Shown one piece after another: positions 1 to 9,369 of a stretch of DNA of 64,000 bases (positions within the stretch are counted from its first letter, which is position 1; each line of letters begins with the position of its first letter). This stretch comes from Bacteroidota bacterium (GTDB taxonomy: Bacteria > Bacteroidota > Bacteroidia > Chitinophagales > Chitinophagaceae), in the NCBI GenBank assembly GCA_016711825.1, contig JADJSG010000008.1, positions 1 to 64,000 on the forward strand, given 5' to 3'. The translations under genes and the position numbers were made by a program. The notes beneath the pieces are model-generated. The model saw only the letters and a list, made by a program, of their open reading frames with translations, did not search any database and had not been told where the DNA came from.

Positions 1-352
1 ATGCACACAGGGCCAAAATAAAAATGGAAATAGTGGCTATGTAAATTTAGAGGTTTGTATGAAGTACAAAACCAATGAATGTTTATTGCAAGCCAAATTA
101 GAAATGGTACACAAACATTTGCTAACAATAATCAGCTAAAGCAGACAGGTCTGGATTTGAGCATGAGAGATGTAATAGTAATGGATCCTAATCCTGCAGA
201 TTTTATCAAAATAGAAAGCAGTAAAAAGGTTCAGCTCATTTTATTTTGCAAGATGCACTTGGGAAAGAAATATTAAATAATGTACTATTATTCATTGATG
301 GAAAGAGTTTTAAAACTTCCAAATCTGGCGAATGGCTTGGACGCATAAGATA
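1..352 (+). pseudogene. Remnant of a T9SS-sorted small protein (cassette gene B, copy 0)
   Basis: The 3' part of a decayed copy of the small gene of the tandem cassette; its 5' end lies before the window. Read across frames it gives QNKNGNSGYVNLE, which aligns with QNKNGNNEYINLD in the copy at 1976-2550, then a DPNPADFIKI stretch matching the 'yPNPa' start of a T9SS type-A sorting domain, then LQDALGKEIL as in such domains. At least two frame changes are needed. No function can be claimed beyond former T9SS cargo. Confidence 0.6.
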
Positions 353-359
353 AAATATA

Positions 360-1899
360 ATGCATAAAATTTTGCAGGAAATTAAATATTTTAAGATTGA
401 AAATCTAATTATAATATTTGTTTTTTTTAGTAGTAGCAAGTAGTTTTGCTCAAAACAAAAGTGGCATATTTCATTTTTGGTGGTGGTGGTGGTATTTGCT
501 AAGTTTAGCGGTGATACTAGCCGACCGCTTACCGGTCAAGTATATTCCAATAATATAGTATATGTTAGTCAAATGCCTTAGTAATATTTTAGACAGTACT
601 ACAGGCAGGTTATTATTTGTATGCAATGGAGCGAGGATTTGGGATACTTTGGGTAATCTTATGGAAAACGGCGACGGCCTGATACCCGCAGTTGTATACA
701 CAAAATACGCCGCCAATAATAGGGTTGACAACACAATGTTCATTAATATTGCCCAAAGGTAGTAGTGGGCAGTATTGTGTATTTATTGTTGGGGTATCGG
801 ACAGCACCTATAATAATGTGGAGGGTAATGTAAAAACACCGGCCGATCTACTACTTTATAATGTAGTAGATATGAATGCAAATGCAGGAATGGGCAAGGT
901 AATGCAAAAAAATGTACCCTTAATCGCGAATACAGAAATAGCCAGAGTGGGCATGATGGCCTGCAGGCATGCCAATGGCTATGACTGGTGGTTATTGAAA
1001 CAGGGATTTGATACCAATATGGTCTTCACTTTTAGTAACTAAGGATACTATAGAGCTAAAGCGTAAACAGGATTTGCAGAACCTCGATTTGGGCTTTGTG
1101 ATGCTTTTGGTCAAAGTTGTTTTAGTAATGATGGCAGTAAATATGCTTTTGCAACTGGTGGTGTAAATAGCCAAGGAGATAAATTGTTTTTAGCAGATTT
1201 TGATCGTTGTACAGGCTTATTAAGTAATCCAAAATCATTGCATGCACCTTTACATACTTCAAATGATTCTTGATAGTTTATACCCAGGAGAAAAGGATAC
1301 AATGATAACAGGGTTGGCCTTTTCACCAAATGATAATTTTTGTACATTTCAAAAATCCTTTAATATTTATAATATGAGTTAAGCGAACCTGATAGTTCTT
1401 TGGCTTGGTATCATGTACAACATGGTCCGGACACTGTTCTGCAATATAGTGGAATGTATGGCCATCTAAGTAATGGAATAGATAAGCGTATTTATATCGG
1501 GAAGCAAGCGGGAGGCGGAAAACAAAATAGTGTAATTGATTTTCGTGATTTAAAGGGAAGTGCATGGCTTTTGTAGAAAATGTCTGAGGGTGGATACCGC
1601 ACAATGGGGCACCTGGTCACTTGCTAATATGCCTGATTTTAATTTGGGGCCTTTGCAGCCTTGCTGGCCATTAGAGAGTGAGCAGTTGGCAGTCAGCAGT
1701 AAACAGTTAGAGGTGTACCTGAATCCAAGTAGTACTATTTTTTACATCAAAAATGCAGACGGTAAAAAGAAGGAGTTGTATAATGTTTTGGCGAGCTATT
1801 ATTTTCTACCAAAGCAGATGAAATAAATGTAAGGTATTTTGCCAAAGGAATGTATTATATCGATGTGAGAATGAGAGTAAGAAAGTGATTATTGAATAG
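360..1899 (+). pseudogene. Frameshifted T9SS-sorted protein (cassette gene A, copy 1)
   Basis: A broken homologue of the intact 502-aa gene at 4643-6151. Recognisable blocks in order: a signal-peptide end SSFAQNKSG near 440-470, a Gly-rich GGGGG block in a GGT run at 478-495, DMNANAGMGKVMQKNVP, the family hallmark MACRHANGYDWWLLKQG near 955-1005, a second-half block with LADFDRCTGLLSNP, PDFNLGPLQPCWPLES near 1630-1675, and a sorting-domain remnant (EVYLNPSS) ending IIE-stop at 1897-1899. Reading this through requires at least five frame changes, and there are internal stops, so no product of normal length can be made. The TAG is followed by gene B of the same unit. Confidence 0.75.
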
Positions 1900-1975
1900 T
1901 TTTCGACTTTCCGCTGAAGCGCGACATGCGTTCAAACTGACAGCATCAGAGTTAGCAGCTGCATCAAAACAAAAA

Positions 1976-2550
1976 ATGAGAAATTATTTATTGCCAATAT
2001 TCCTTTCTGCGTTATCTGCTACTTCTGCGCTATCTGCGGTTCGGACAAGTTGCCCTTTGTAGGCGGCACTGCGGTTTACAAAGCCCGAGTTTTGTGGGCG
2101 ACATACAATCCCATTATTCAATATAATGACCGTTTAAATTGCATCCAAAATATCGACCAAAATAAAAACGGGAATAATGAATATATCAACCTCGACAGTT
2201 TGTTAGAAGCCCAAGTAAATGAGCAATCACAAAAATCGGCTGAGCAAATAAAGAATATTAGCACAAATCACCTCAACATTAAGTCGCAAATAAAAATTGA
2301 AAAGTTAGAGGAAATTTCAGTTTATCCAAATCCTGCAAATACTCAAATTATTATTAGTTACAGTAATGAATCGGACGGACATTTTACCCTTTTTAATGCA
2401 GTAGGTAATATTGTGTTAACAACATCCTTACTTAAAACAAATAACAAAACTCAAATACTATTAAATGACGTAGCAAATGGTATCTACACCTATGAAGTGG
2501 AATTTAATAATAAGAACAAATCATTTGGGAAGTTGACAATATTAAAATAG
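1976..2550 (+). pseudogene. Small T9SS-sorted protein with one-base deletion (cassette gene B, copy 1)
   Basis: An ATG at 1976 opens a signal peptide (MRNYLLPIF, then a Ser-Ala-Leu repeat ending SAVRTSCP) that hits a stop at once; the body, starting at GGTAVYKAR near 2060, is in the next frame. Compared with the copy at 6151 (TCPYIGGTAVYK), one base is missing within 'tgccctttgtaggc'. Downstream of the lesion the frame is open for 166 residues and ends in a T9SS type-A sorting domain (VYPNPANTQIIISY ... GIYTYEVE ... GKLTILK). A TTG at 2050 could restart the body but without a signal peptide. Function unknown. Confidence 0.65.
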
Positions 2551-2556
2551 GAACAA

Positions 2557-4072
2557 ATGAAAATAGATATCTTCTTAATTATTGCCTTAATTATCCTGTT
2601 TAGTGTTAATTGTTATTCACAAGATAAAAGGGGTAATGTCTGGATAATGAGTGGAAGTGGGATGACTGCTACATTTACTGATACTTCTAAACCTACACTG
2701 AATCAGCTTTTTCCAAATATGCAGAAAGCTTTCCATAAGGCATCAAGTACCATTTGTGATAGTACAAGTGGTAAATTAATACTATTATGCAACGGCGCAA
2801 CACTTTGGGACACCTTAGAAATATAATAGAAAACGGTGATAGTCTGATACCTCCCAAACAATATGGCATGAATACCCCCGCATCGGGTAATACGACCCAA
2901 TGCTCTTTAATATTGCCCAAAGGTAGTAACGGTCTCTATTATGTGTTTATTACAGCAGTAACTGATAGTATGTTTGATAAATGGTTTTTGCCAAATGCGA
3001 CTGCCACACCGGCTGACTTATTTCATTACCATGTGGTGGATATGAATGCAAATGGAGGTCAAGGTAAGGTAATTCAAAAAAACATACCATTAATTACTAA
3101 TACTGAATTAGCAAGGGTTGGTATGATGGCTTGCAGGCATGCAAATGGCTATGATTGGTGGTTGTTGAAACAAGGTTTAGACACAAATATAATATATACA
3201 TTTTGAGTATCAAAAGATACCGTTGAACTAAAACTAACACAAGGTTTTATTATCCCCAAATTCGATAAATCTGATTTTTTTAGGCCAGAGTTGTTTTAGT
3301 TCAGATGGTAGTAAATATGCGTTTGCTACTGGCGGTGCCAATTCGGGAAAAGGAGCTCAATTAGGTATTGCCGATTTTGATAGATGTACTGGCTTACTAA
3401 GCAATATGAAATCAGTAAATGTACCAATTGATTCGACAGGATACCCAATCTGGGATACAACTGGTAGAAGAGATTCGACAATTTTAGGAGTATGTTTTTC
3501 GCCAAATGATAGTTTTTTGTACATAAATAAATATATGCATACGTATCAATATGAGTATAATAACCCTGACAGTAACCAAGCCTGGTATGAGGTTCATAGG
3601 TACGACACGATAGCAGAATATTCACTTTTTGGTCAAATGCAAAAGGAATAGATGGCCGGATATATATCGGCAATTTCGGAGGATTAAGTAAACAAATGAG
3701 CGTCGTTAATAATCCCGATGTAAAAGGTGTTGGGTGCAATTTCTGTCCAAGATGTTTGAGGTTAGATACTTTAGGGAACATTACAGCTGGCACGCCGCCT
3801 TGTATGCCAAACTATGGGTTGGGTGCGCAGGTGTGTTGGGCATTAGTTAATGATGAACTATTAATGTTGAATGAGGAATTAGTGGTGTACCCGAATCCGA
3901 GTAGTGCAATTTTTACATCAAAAATGCAGACGGTAAAAAGAAGGAATTGTATAGTGTTTTAGGCGAGTTATTATTTTCTACTAAGGCAGATGAAATGGAT
4001 GTAAGGAATATTACCAAAGGAATGTATTATCTTCGGGTAGAAAATCAGATAAAGAAGATAATTGTTGAATAA
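2557..4072 (+). pseudogene. Frameshifted T9SS-sorted protein (cassette gene A, copy 2)
   Basis: Second broken copy of the 502-aa family. It starts cleanly at ATG 2557 with signal peptide MKIDIFLIIALIILFSVNCYSQ, six bases after the stop of the previous unit. Conserved blocks follow: CDSTSGKLILLCNG, SLILPKGSNGLYYVF, MNANGGQGKVIQKNIP, MACRHANGYDWWLLKQG (near 3120-3175), KQMSVVNNPDVKGVG and CFRPRCLRL-type cysteines near 3695-3760, YGLGAQVCW, and a sorting domain VYPNPSS near 3885. Frame changes occur near 2815, 3205-3300, 3650 and 3910. The reading ends IIVE-stop at 4070-4072, directly abutting gene B of the unit. Confidence 0.78.
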
Positions 4073-4637
4073 TGCAAAAGGTCAGAATCACAGATTTGGT
4101 ACATTCGGAGATTTCACAGATTTAAAATCTGCGCTATCCGCACTATCTGTGTCATCTGCGGTTCAGACTATTTGTCCTTATATTGGTGGTACTGCGGTGT
4201 ATAAGGCACGTGCATTGTATGCGATGTATAACCCTACAGCTTTATTTGATGATATGAAAATTTGCAATGCCATTGGGGTATATAAAACTGGTAAAAATAA
4301 TGATATTGGCAAAAAACTAAAAGATATATTTGATGCAGAAAATAATTATTTAAGAGGGTTAAAACCAAACGTCGCAAATACAATAATAAAAGAATGTGAT
4401 TTAAAGCTATTCCCAAATCCAGCAATTAATCAGCTGAACATAAGGTATAAAAGTTCAATGGATAGTAAATTACAAATTGTAAACATTTTAGGTATTGTTG
4501 TAAAGGAAATATACCTGCCTAAAGAATCGCAACAGGTTTCTATATTGCTAAATGAAATAACTACTGGTATATATAGCTATAGGCAAATATGTGACAAATT
4601 AATATTGAATTCTGGCAAATTAGTAATTGTAAATTAG
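4062..4637 (+). CDS. Small T9SS-sorted protein (cassette gene B, copy 2), start abnormal
   Basis: A 191-residue open frame whose body is intact: CPYIGGTAVYKARALY, a ~75-residue variable middle, then a type-A sorting domain (LFPNPAINQLNIRY ... IVNILGIVVKEIY ... GIYSY ... GKLVIVN). The front is odd. Copies 1 and 3 open with ATG and a normal signal peptide; here the frame has only TTG codons (4062, 4065), and the segment before the Ser-Ala-Leu repeat (NNAKGQNHRFGTFGDFTDL) is not a credible signal-peptide n-region. That segment lies in REP-like sequence with a CACAGAT/ATCTGTG inverted repeat (4115-4121, 4145-4151). It may therefore be unexported or dead. Family function unknown. Confidence 0.5.
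   Translation: MLNNAKGQNHRFGTFGDFTDLKSALSALSVSSAVQTICPYIGGTAVYKARALYAMYNPTALFDDMKICNAIGVYKTGKNNDIGKKLKDIFDAENNYLRGLKPNVANTIIKECDLKLFPNPAINQLNIRYKSSMDSKLQIVNILGIVVKEIYLPKESQQVSILLNEITTGIYSYRQICDKLILNSGKLVIVN
4115..4168. repeat. REP-like ATCTGCG tract inside cassette gene B
   Basis: Tandem copies of ATCTGCG/ATCTGTG-like words with an inverted repeat CACAGAT (4115-4121) and ATCTGTG (4145-4151). Related tracts occur at 2007-2045 and 6180-6222, always at the same place in gene B, where they encode the Ser-Ala-Leu repeats of the signal peptide. Similar words occur, from memory, as dispersed repeats in other Bacteroidota genomes; I cannot verify that here. Confidence 0.45.
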
Positions 4638-4642
4638 AAGTA

Positions 4643-6151
4643 ATGAAAACCATTTTACTAATCTTAGTTTCTAGTTTTATTTCTATTTCTATTTATGCCC
4701 AAAATAAATTGGGTAATGAGTGGATAACAGGTGGTGGAGGAAATAGAGTAAAATTTACTCAAAGTGGAATTTTCACATCGGATAATAAATTTATTCTGTC
4801 TTATTTCACAAAAGGCAACTCAAACATTTGCGATACCAATGGCAATTTGATACTTTGCAGTGACGGTTATAATGTGTATGATAGCAATGCCAATTATTTA
4901 GACGGTGGTGATACATTGATACCAAAAGATTTATTTGTTGATCAAGATGGGTGGAGTGCATTGTCACAATCGAGCATTTTTCTACCTATGGATAGTGGTA
5001 TCTATTATTTTATTACACCTACTATGAGTGATTCGCAATATGCTGATTGTCAGGCAAATAGCAATTGCCATTTTGACTTGCTATTGTACAATATAATAGA
5101 CATGAAAGCCAATGGTGGGGCTGGAAAGGTGGTAAAACGAATGCAACCGCTAATGGAACATGCTTTTCTTTCTAAAACCCGTATGATGGCTTGCAGGCAT
5201 GCCAATGGAAAAGACTGGTGGCTACTCAAGCAAAGCGAATTTGGTAATGTAGTCTTCAAGTTTCTTTTTACACAAGATAGTATTTATGATTATGGAAGTC
5301 AAGTATTCAATAGTCCTTCATGGGGTAGTGGTTGGGATTTGCGAGGGCAAAGTATGTTTAGCCAAGATGGCAGTAAATACGCTACCACAGTGGATGGCAT
5401 ACCTGCAACGGGTGAAGTCTTTATAGCCGATTTTGATAGATGCTATGGTATATTAAGCAATGAAAAAATAATCTATACGCCTGAGTTGAATTATCATAAT
5501 CCGAATGATACTACTCAAAAGCAGAAAACTAGTGTAGGGCTTGCATTTTCACCCAATGGGAAGTTGCTCTATGTAATGAGCCCTCATAATTTGTTGCAAT
5601 ACGACTTAGATGATAATACTTGGTTTCATGTCGCAGGCCTTGATACAAGCTATCAAAAATTTCAGGATTACAGCAGTTCTTATCTTGGACCTGATAATAA
5701 GTTGTACATCGGTAATTTCGGTGGCACAAGCAAACAAATGAGTGTCGTCAATAATCCTGATGTAAAAGGAGCGGGTTGTAATTTTTGTCCCAGGTGTTTG
5801 CGTTTAGATAGTTTGGGTGCTAATGCGTATGTAGGTACACCGCCTTGTATGCCTAATTATGGCTTAGGTGCGCAGGTGTGTTGGCCACTAGAGAGTAGTG
5901 AGATAGGAGATAAGCGATTAGAGACCTTAGAGGTATATCCTAATCCAAGTAGTACTTATATAGATGTGAGATATGAGATTAGAGATAATAGAAATGCAAC
6001 AATAGAGTTATTCACTGCACTAGGTCAACGAGTATATACTTCTCCTATCTCTCATCTAAAATCACCTTTCTCTATAGATGTATCAAATTTATCAACGGGC
6101 ATTTATTATCTTCGGGTTGAGAATCTCGTGAAGAAGGTAATCATAGAATGA
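4643..6151 (+). CDS. T9SS-sorted secreted protein, intact member of tandem family (cassette gene A, copy 3)
   Basis: 502 residues, the only unbroken large gene of the array. Residues 1-19 form a signal peptide (SISIYAQ). The body has beta-propeller-like repeats rich in 'D..G..l' turns, with the family hallmark MACRHANGKDWWLLKQ (about residue 177), DRCYGILSN (about 262), SPNGKLLYV and a Cys-rich CNFCPRCLRL (about 376). The last ~75 residues are a T9SS type-A sorting domain (EVYPNPSSTYIDVRY ... TALGQRVYTS ... LSTGIYYLRVEN ... KKVIIE). It should cross the outer membrane through the T9SS and be anchored or released. Its stop overlaps the start of gene B (TGATG), suggesting translational coupling. 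Substrate or role unknown. Confidence 0.8.
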   Translation: MKTILLILVSSFISISIYAQNKLGNEWITGGGGNRVKFTQSGIFTSDNKFILSYFTKGNSNICDTNGNLILCSDGYNVYDSNANYLDGGDTLIPKDLFVDQDGWSALSQSSIFLPMDSGIYYFITPTMSDSQYADCQANSNCHFDLLLYNIIDMKANGGAGKVVKRMQPLMEHAFLSKTRMMACRHANGKDWWLLKQSEFGNVVFKFLFTQDSIYDYGSQVFNSPSWGSGWDLRGQSMFSQDGSKYATTVDGIPATGEVFIADFDRCYGILSNEKIIYTPELNYHNPNDTTQKQKTSVGLAFSPNGKLLYVMSPHNLLQYDLDDNTWFHVAGLDTSYQKFQDYSSSYLGPDNKLYIGNFGGTSKQMSVVNNPDVKGAGCNFCPRCLRLDSLGANAYVGTPPCMPNYGLGAQVCWPLESSEIGDKRLETLEVYPNPSSTYIDVRYEIRDNRNATIELFTALGQRVYTSPISHLKSPFSIDVSNLSTGIYYLRVENLVKKVIIE

Positions 6152-6273
6152 TGAATAAAAATGTAATTTTAATGTTCTTCTTATCTGCGTTATCCGCACT
6201 ATCTGCAAAATCTGCGGTTCAGACTACTTGCCCTTATATTGGTGGTACTGCTGTTTATAAAGCTATCGTTTAA
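6151..6273 (+). pseudogene. Truncated small T9SS protein (cassette gene B, copy 3)
   Basis: ATG 6151 overlaps the stop of the preceding gene. It encodes a good signal peptide (MNKNVILMFF, then the Ser-Ala-Leu repeat, AVQT) and the conserved CPYIGGTAVYKA, then stops at 6271-6273 after 40 residues. The variable middle and the sorting domain found in the other copies are absent and not visible downstream, so the array ends here by truncation. This copy shows what the intact 5' end of gene B looks like. Confidence 0.65.
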
Positions 6274-6412
6274 TGATGATTACGCTAAGTTTGCGAAAAG
6301 CAAAAAAATATTGTTTCGAAACGAAGACACTTCAAGGAATGGGTGATTCAGCTTATACTTTGACAAACATGATAGACAATACTAATATATACATTTTTCC
6401 ATTAGTTTATTA

Positions 6413-6420
6413 TACTTTTG
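6413..6420 (+). promoter_or_regulatory. Putative -7 element TACTTTTG upstream of hppD
   Basis: Perfect match to the Bacteroidota -7 consensus TAnnTTTG, 20 bases before the hppD ATG. No clear -33 TTG at the usual distance. Confidence 0.5.
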
Positions 6421-6440
6421 CAGTATAAACACAACTACAA

Positions 6441-7570
6441 ATGAATACAAGTACTTTAGAAACCCCCTCAATAAACCAATCTGTTGATTTTATGCCCTTG
6501 TTAGGCACCGATTATGTAGAACTTTATGTTGGTAATGCAAAACAATCAGCACATTATTATAAAACAGCCTTTGGTTTTCAGTCATTGGCTTATGCTGGTC
6601 CCGAAACCGGTGTGCGTGATCGGGTTTCTTATGTTTTGATTCAAGATAAAATCAGACTGGTGTTGACATCACCATTAAATTCTACACATCCCATTGCTGA
6701 GCATCATAAAAAACATGGAGATGGCGTGAAAGTGCTGGCTTTATGGGTAGATGATGCCTATTATGCTTATGAAGAAGCGACCAAAAGAGGTGGCAAATCC
6801 TATATGGAACCCCAAACACTTAATGACGAGCATGGTGAAGTGCGCTTAGCGGGTATTCATACCTATGGTGAGGTAGTGCATATTTTTGTAGAAAGAAAAA
6901 ATTATTCAGGAATCTTTATGCCTGGTTTTGTAGCATGGAAAAGTGAGTATAATCCGAAACCAACGGGTTTGAAATATGTTGATCATTGTGTTGGCAATGT
7001 AGGTTGGAATCAAATGAATCCATGGGTAAAATACTATGAAGATGTATTAGGCTTTAGAAATATATTAAGTTTCGACGATAAAGATATCAGCACTGAGTAT
7101 AGCGCCTTGATGAGTAAGGTAATGAGTAATGGCAACGGCTATGTAAAATTTCCAATCAACGAACCTGCTGAAGGTAAAAAAAGAAGTCAGGTAGAAGAAT
7201 ACCTCGATTTTTACGAAGGGGAAGGAGTACAGCATATAGCAGTGGCCACAAATAATATCATTGAAACAGTGACAGACTTAAAAAGTAGAGGGGTCGAATT
7301 TTTGAAAATACCTGCTAGTTATTACGAAACCGTATTAGATAGGGTGGGTGAGATTGATGAAGACCTGAAACCTTTGAGCGAATTGGGCATTTTGATCGAT
7401 CGCGATGATGAGGATATTTGTTGCAAATATTTTCTAAACCCGTCGAAGATCGTCCAACCATGTTCTTCGAAATCATACAACGCAAAGGCGCCAAAAGTTT
7501 CGGCAAAGGAAATTTCAAGGCCTTGTTTGAAGCGTTGGAACTGGAACAAGCGAACAGAGGGAATCTATAA
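6441..7570 (+). pseudogene. hppD: 4-hydroxyphenylpyruvate dioxygenase, frameshifted near the C-terminus
   Basis: Non-haem iron dioxygenase that converts 4-hydroxyphenylpyruvate to homogentisate in tyrosine breakdown. Two vicinal-oxygen-chelate domains are clear: residues ~20-150 (GTDYVELYVGNAKQ) and ~175-340. Of the three iron ligands, His182 (YVDHCVGN) and His265 (VQHIAVATN) are in frame. At about 7413 a base is missing ('gatgaggatatt' for 'gatgagggatatt'), so the original frame runs on to 7712 as unrelated sequence. In the +1 frame the proper end is present: YLLQIFSKPVEDRPTMFFEII, with the third ligand Glu (codon 7469-7471, about residue 344), and GKGNFKALFEA ... stop at 7568-7570. No hmgA or other tyrosine genes adjoin. 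Real mutation or sequencing error; with the lesion the enzyme would lack its third ligand. Confidence 0.85.
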
Positions 7571-7683
7571 GAATCCTGATTTCTCAATATTAAACATATC
7601 ATACTTAATTTTCATGATTGAAATGTGGTCATCATTAATGATACTTTTTTCAATGCTATTAAATATGAAGTTTGAAAAAGTTT

Positions 7684-7753
7684 GGTATAATGCCCACATA
7701 TATTGCATATAAACGAAAAACAAATGGACTATCTTTAAGGAGTCGTTGGTATT
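7684..7753 (+). repeat. Dispersed intergenic repeat, copy A
   Basis: Begins GGTATAATGCCCACA and ends GTCGTTGGTAT. An ungapped alignment with 58870-58938 gives 57 identical bases of 69. Lies between hppD and the next gene. No open frame or strong hairpin. Confidence 0.7.
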
Positions 7754-7789
7754 CATAAGTTATCAACGTATCTTTAAACAAACATTTTT

Positions 7790-9322
7790 ATGAAAATCTT
7801 GTTTGTTGTTGTATTTTGTTTGATAGGCGCTCCTGCATTTAGTCAAGGATGGAGAACTATCTCCATTTTAGACACCACCTATTTTCAAGTAGATACAGCT
7901 CTTACCACAGGAATTCCTGTAATTGGGTCTTTACGTGTGGTGTGGGTAGATTCCACCAACATTAAAGGAAGTGATAGCGTTTCATATTTTTATAAAACAA
8001 TCAGTGTGGCAAATCAGTATAAAAAAACGGGTTATATTGATACAAATGGATCTTCATGGTTGGGCGAAATGAATATCAGAACACCCTATGGAGATGAATA
8101 TTATATCAATTATTTAGGAGACAGTATTTTATTTAAAACCAATGCTAAGCTATATGAAAATTGGTTAGTGACACATGATACTTCGGGTATTGAATTTTGG
8201 GGCCAGGTTATAAGTTTGGATACCACAATGATTGATGGGGTATTAGATAGCATTAAAACCATTCAAATAGAAGCAAAATTGGGTGGAGTACCTATTGCAC
8301 ATTCATTGACTCACCACCCTTTTACATTAAGTAAAAATCACGGATTCATTCAAGTGCAACCCCTGGTTTCGTTTCCTTATTTTTTTGATTGGGCAGATGT
8401 GAATAAACAAATCTTTTTTACAGGTATGGGTATTTATTCTCGGGTGCCAACTTATGTTACGAATATGCCTTTAGATGATATAGATCTTGCTTGGAAATAT
8501 AAACCCGGTAATGCTTTTCAATATATCGTAACCAATGGAACACCTGCTGGAAAATACAAGGATACCACTGTTATCACAGACTTTATAACGAATTACATCC
8601 CATACAATGCGGATAGCGGCTTTGCTTTCATTACCAGAAATACACTTTTTTCCAGATGGGTTTATGGGAATCTTGATACCATCATTACCACATCTACACA
8701 ACTCATTGATACTGTAGTAAATCATGCCAATGTTAATAATACCATTCGTAAAACAGTTTGGCCTGAAGTGAAGATATATCATATGGATGACTATTTGCCC
8801 ATGAACCCATCATCTATCACATACAATATTGGTGCCCGCATTGGCCATTATTGTGACGATAAAAAATGGACATTGTCAAGCAGTAAAGGAAGTAATCCTG
8901 AAATTAAAAAAGATACCGCAGGGTATTATTTCTATATTAATAATTTCTATAGTTATACTGTTCATACTTACTTCGAAGATTTTTATATTTACACAAATAG
9001 TGGTGGCGCAGGTCCTTATGCATCAAGTGGTACAAATGAATACATTGCGTATAATGTGGGCGATTGTAAAGCAGGCAATCAGCTCAATTTTCCTACGACT
9101 TCTTTAGACAGCCTATTCCCTATTTACCCTAATCCAGTAATTGATAAATTTCATATTTTACAAAACCTGGATGAGTATGAATATTTTATTTATAATACGA
9201 TGGGACAATTGAAATTATATGGTATTAGTCATTCCAACGATGTGATAGATATTGGGCATTTTGCGAAAGGTGTTTACTTCATTAAAGTAGATAATAAAGT
9301 TTTTAAGTTGCTGAAGCTTTAA
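7790..9322 (+). CDS. T9SS-sorted secreted protein of unknown function
   Basis: 510 residues. Signal peptide at 1-18 (MKILFVVVFCLIGAPAFSQ). The long middle part is rich in Thr, Tyr and Asp, beta-strand-like, with no domain I recognise. The last ~70 residues form a T9SS type-A sorting domain: FPIYPNPVIDKFHI, then YNTMGQLKLYG, then FAKGVYFIKVDNKVFKLLKL. Expected at the cell surface or outside. It stands alone, transcribed towards the DUF5686 gene. Not obviously a paralogue of the cassette genes at 1-6.3 kb. Confidence 0.72.
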   Translation: MKILFVVVFCLIGAPAFSQGWRTISILDTTYFQVDTALTTGIPVIGSLRVVWVDSTNIKGSDSVSYFYKTISVANQYKKTGYIDTNGSSWLGEMNIRTPYGDEYYINYLGDSILFKTNAKLYENWLVTHDTSGIEFWGQVISLDTTMIDGVLDSIKTIQIEAKLGGVPIAHSLTHHPFTLSKNHGFIQVQPLVSFPYFFDWADVNKQIFFTGMGIYSRVPTYVTNMPLDDIDLAWKYKPGNAFQYIVTNGTPAGKYKDTTVITDFITNYIPYNADSGFAFITRNTLFSRWVYGNLDTIITTSTQLIDTVVNHANVNNTIRKTVWPEVKIYHMDDYLPMNPSSITYNIGARIGHYCDDKKWTLSSSKGSNPEIKKDTAGYYFYINNFYSYTVHTYFEDFYIYTNSGGAGPYASSGTNEYIAYNVGDCKAGNQLNFPTTSLDSLFPIYPNPVIDKFHILQNLDEYEYFIYNTMGQLKLYGISHSNDVIDIGHFAKGVYFIKVDNKVFKLLKL

Positions 9323-9369
9323 TTTCTTCCTTACAACATAATACTTTTGTTAAATACCATTTTAAAAAA

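Noticed and set aside
478..495. GGT run (TGGTGGTGGTGGTGG) as a contingency microsatellite
   Set aside because: It encodes the conserved Gly block (GGGG) also present in the intact copy at 4643-6151; only about five units, inside a pseudogene. Slippage here may have caused one frameshift, but there is no sign of a phase-variation switch.
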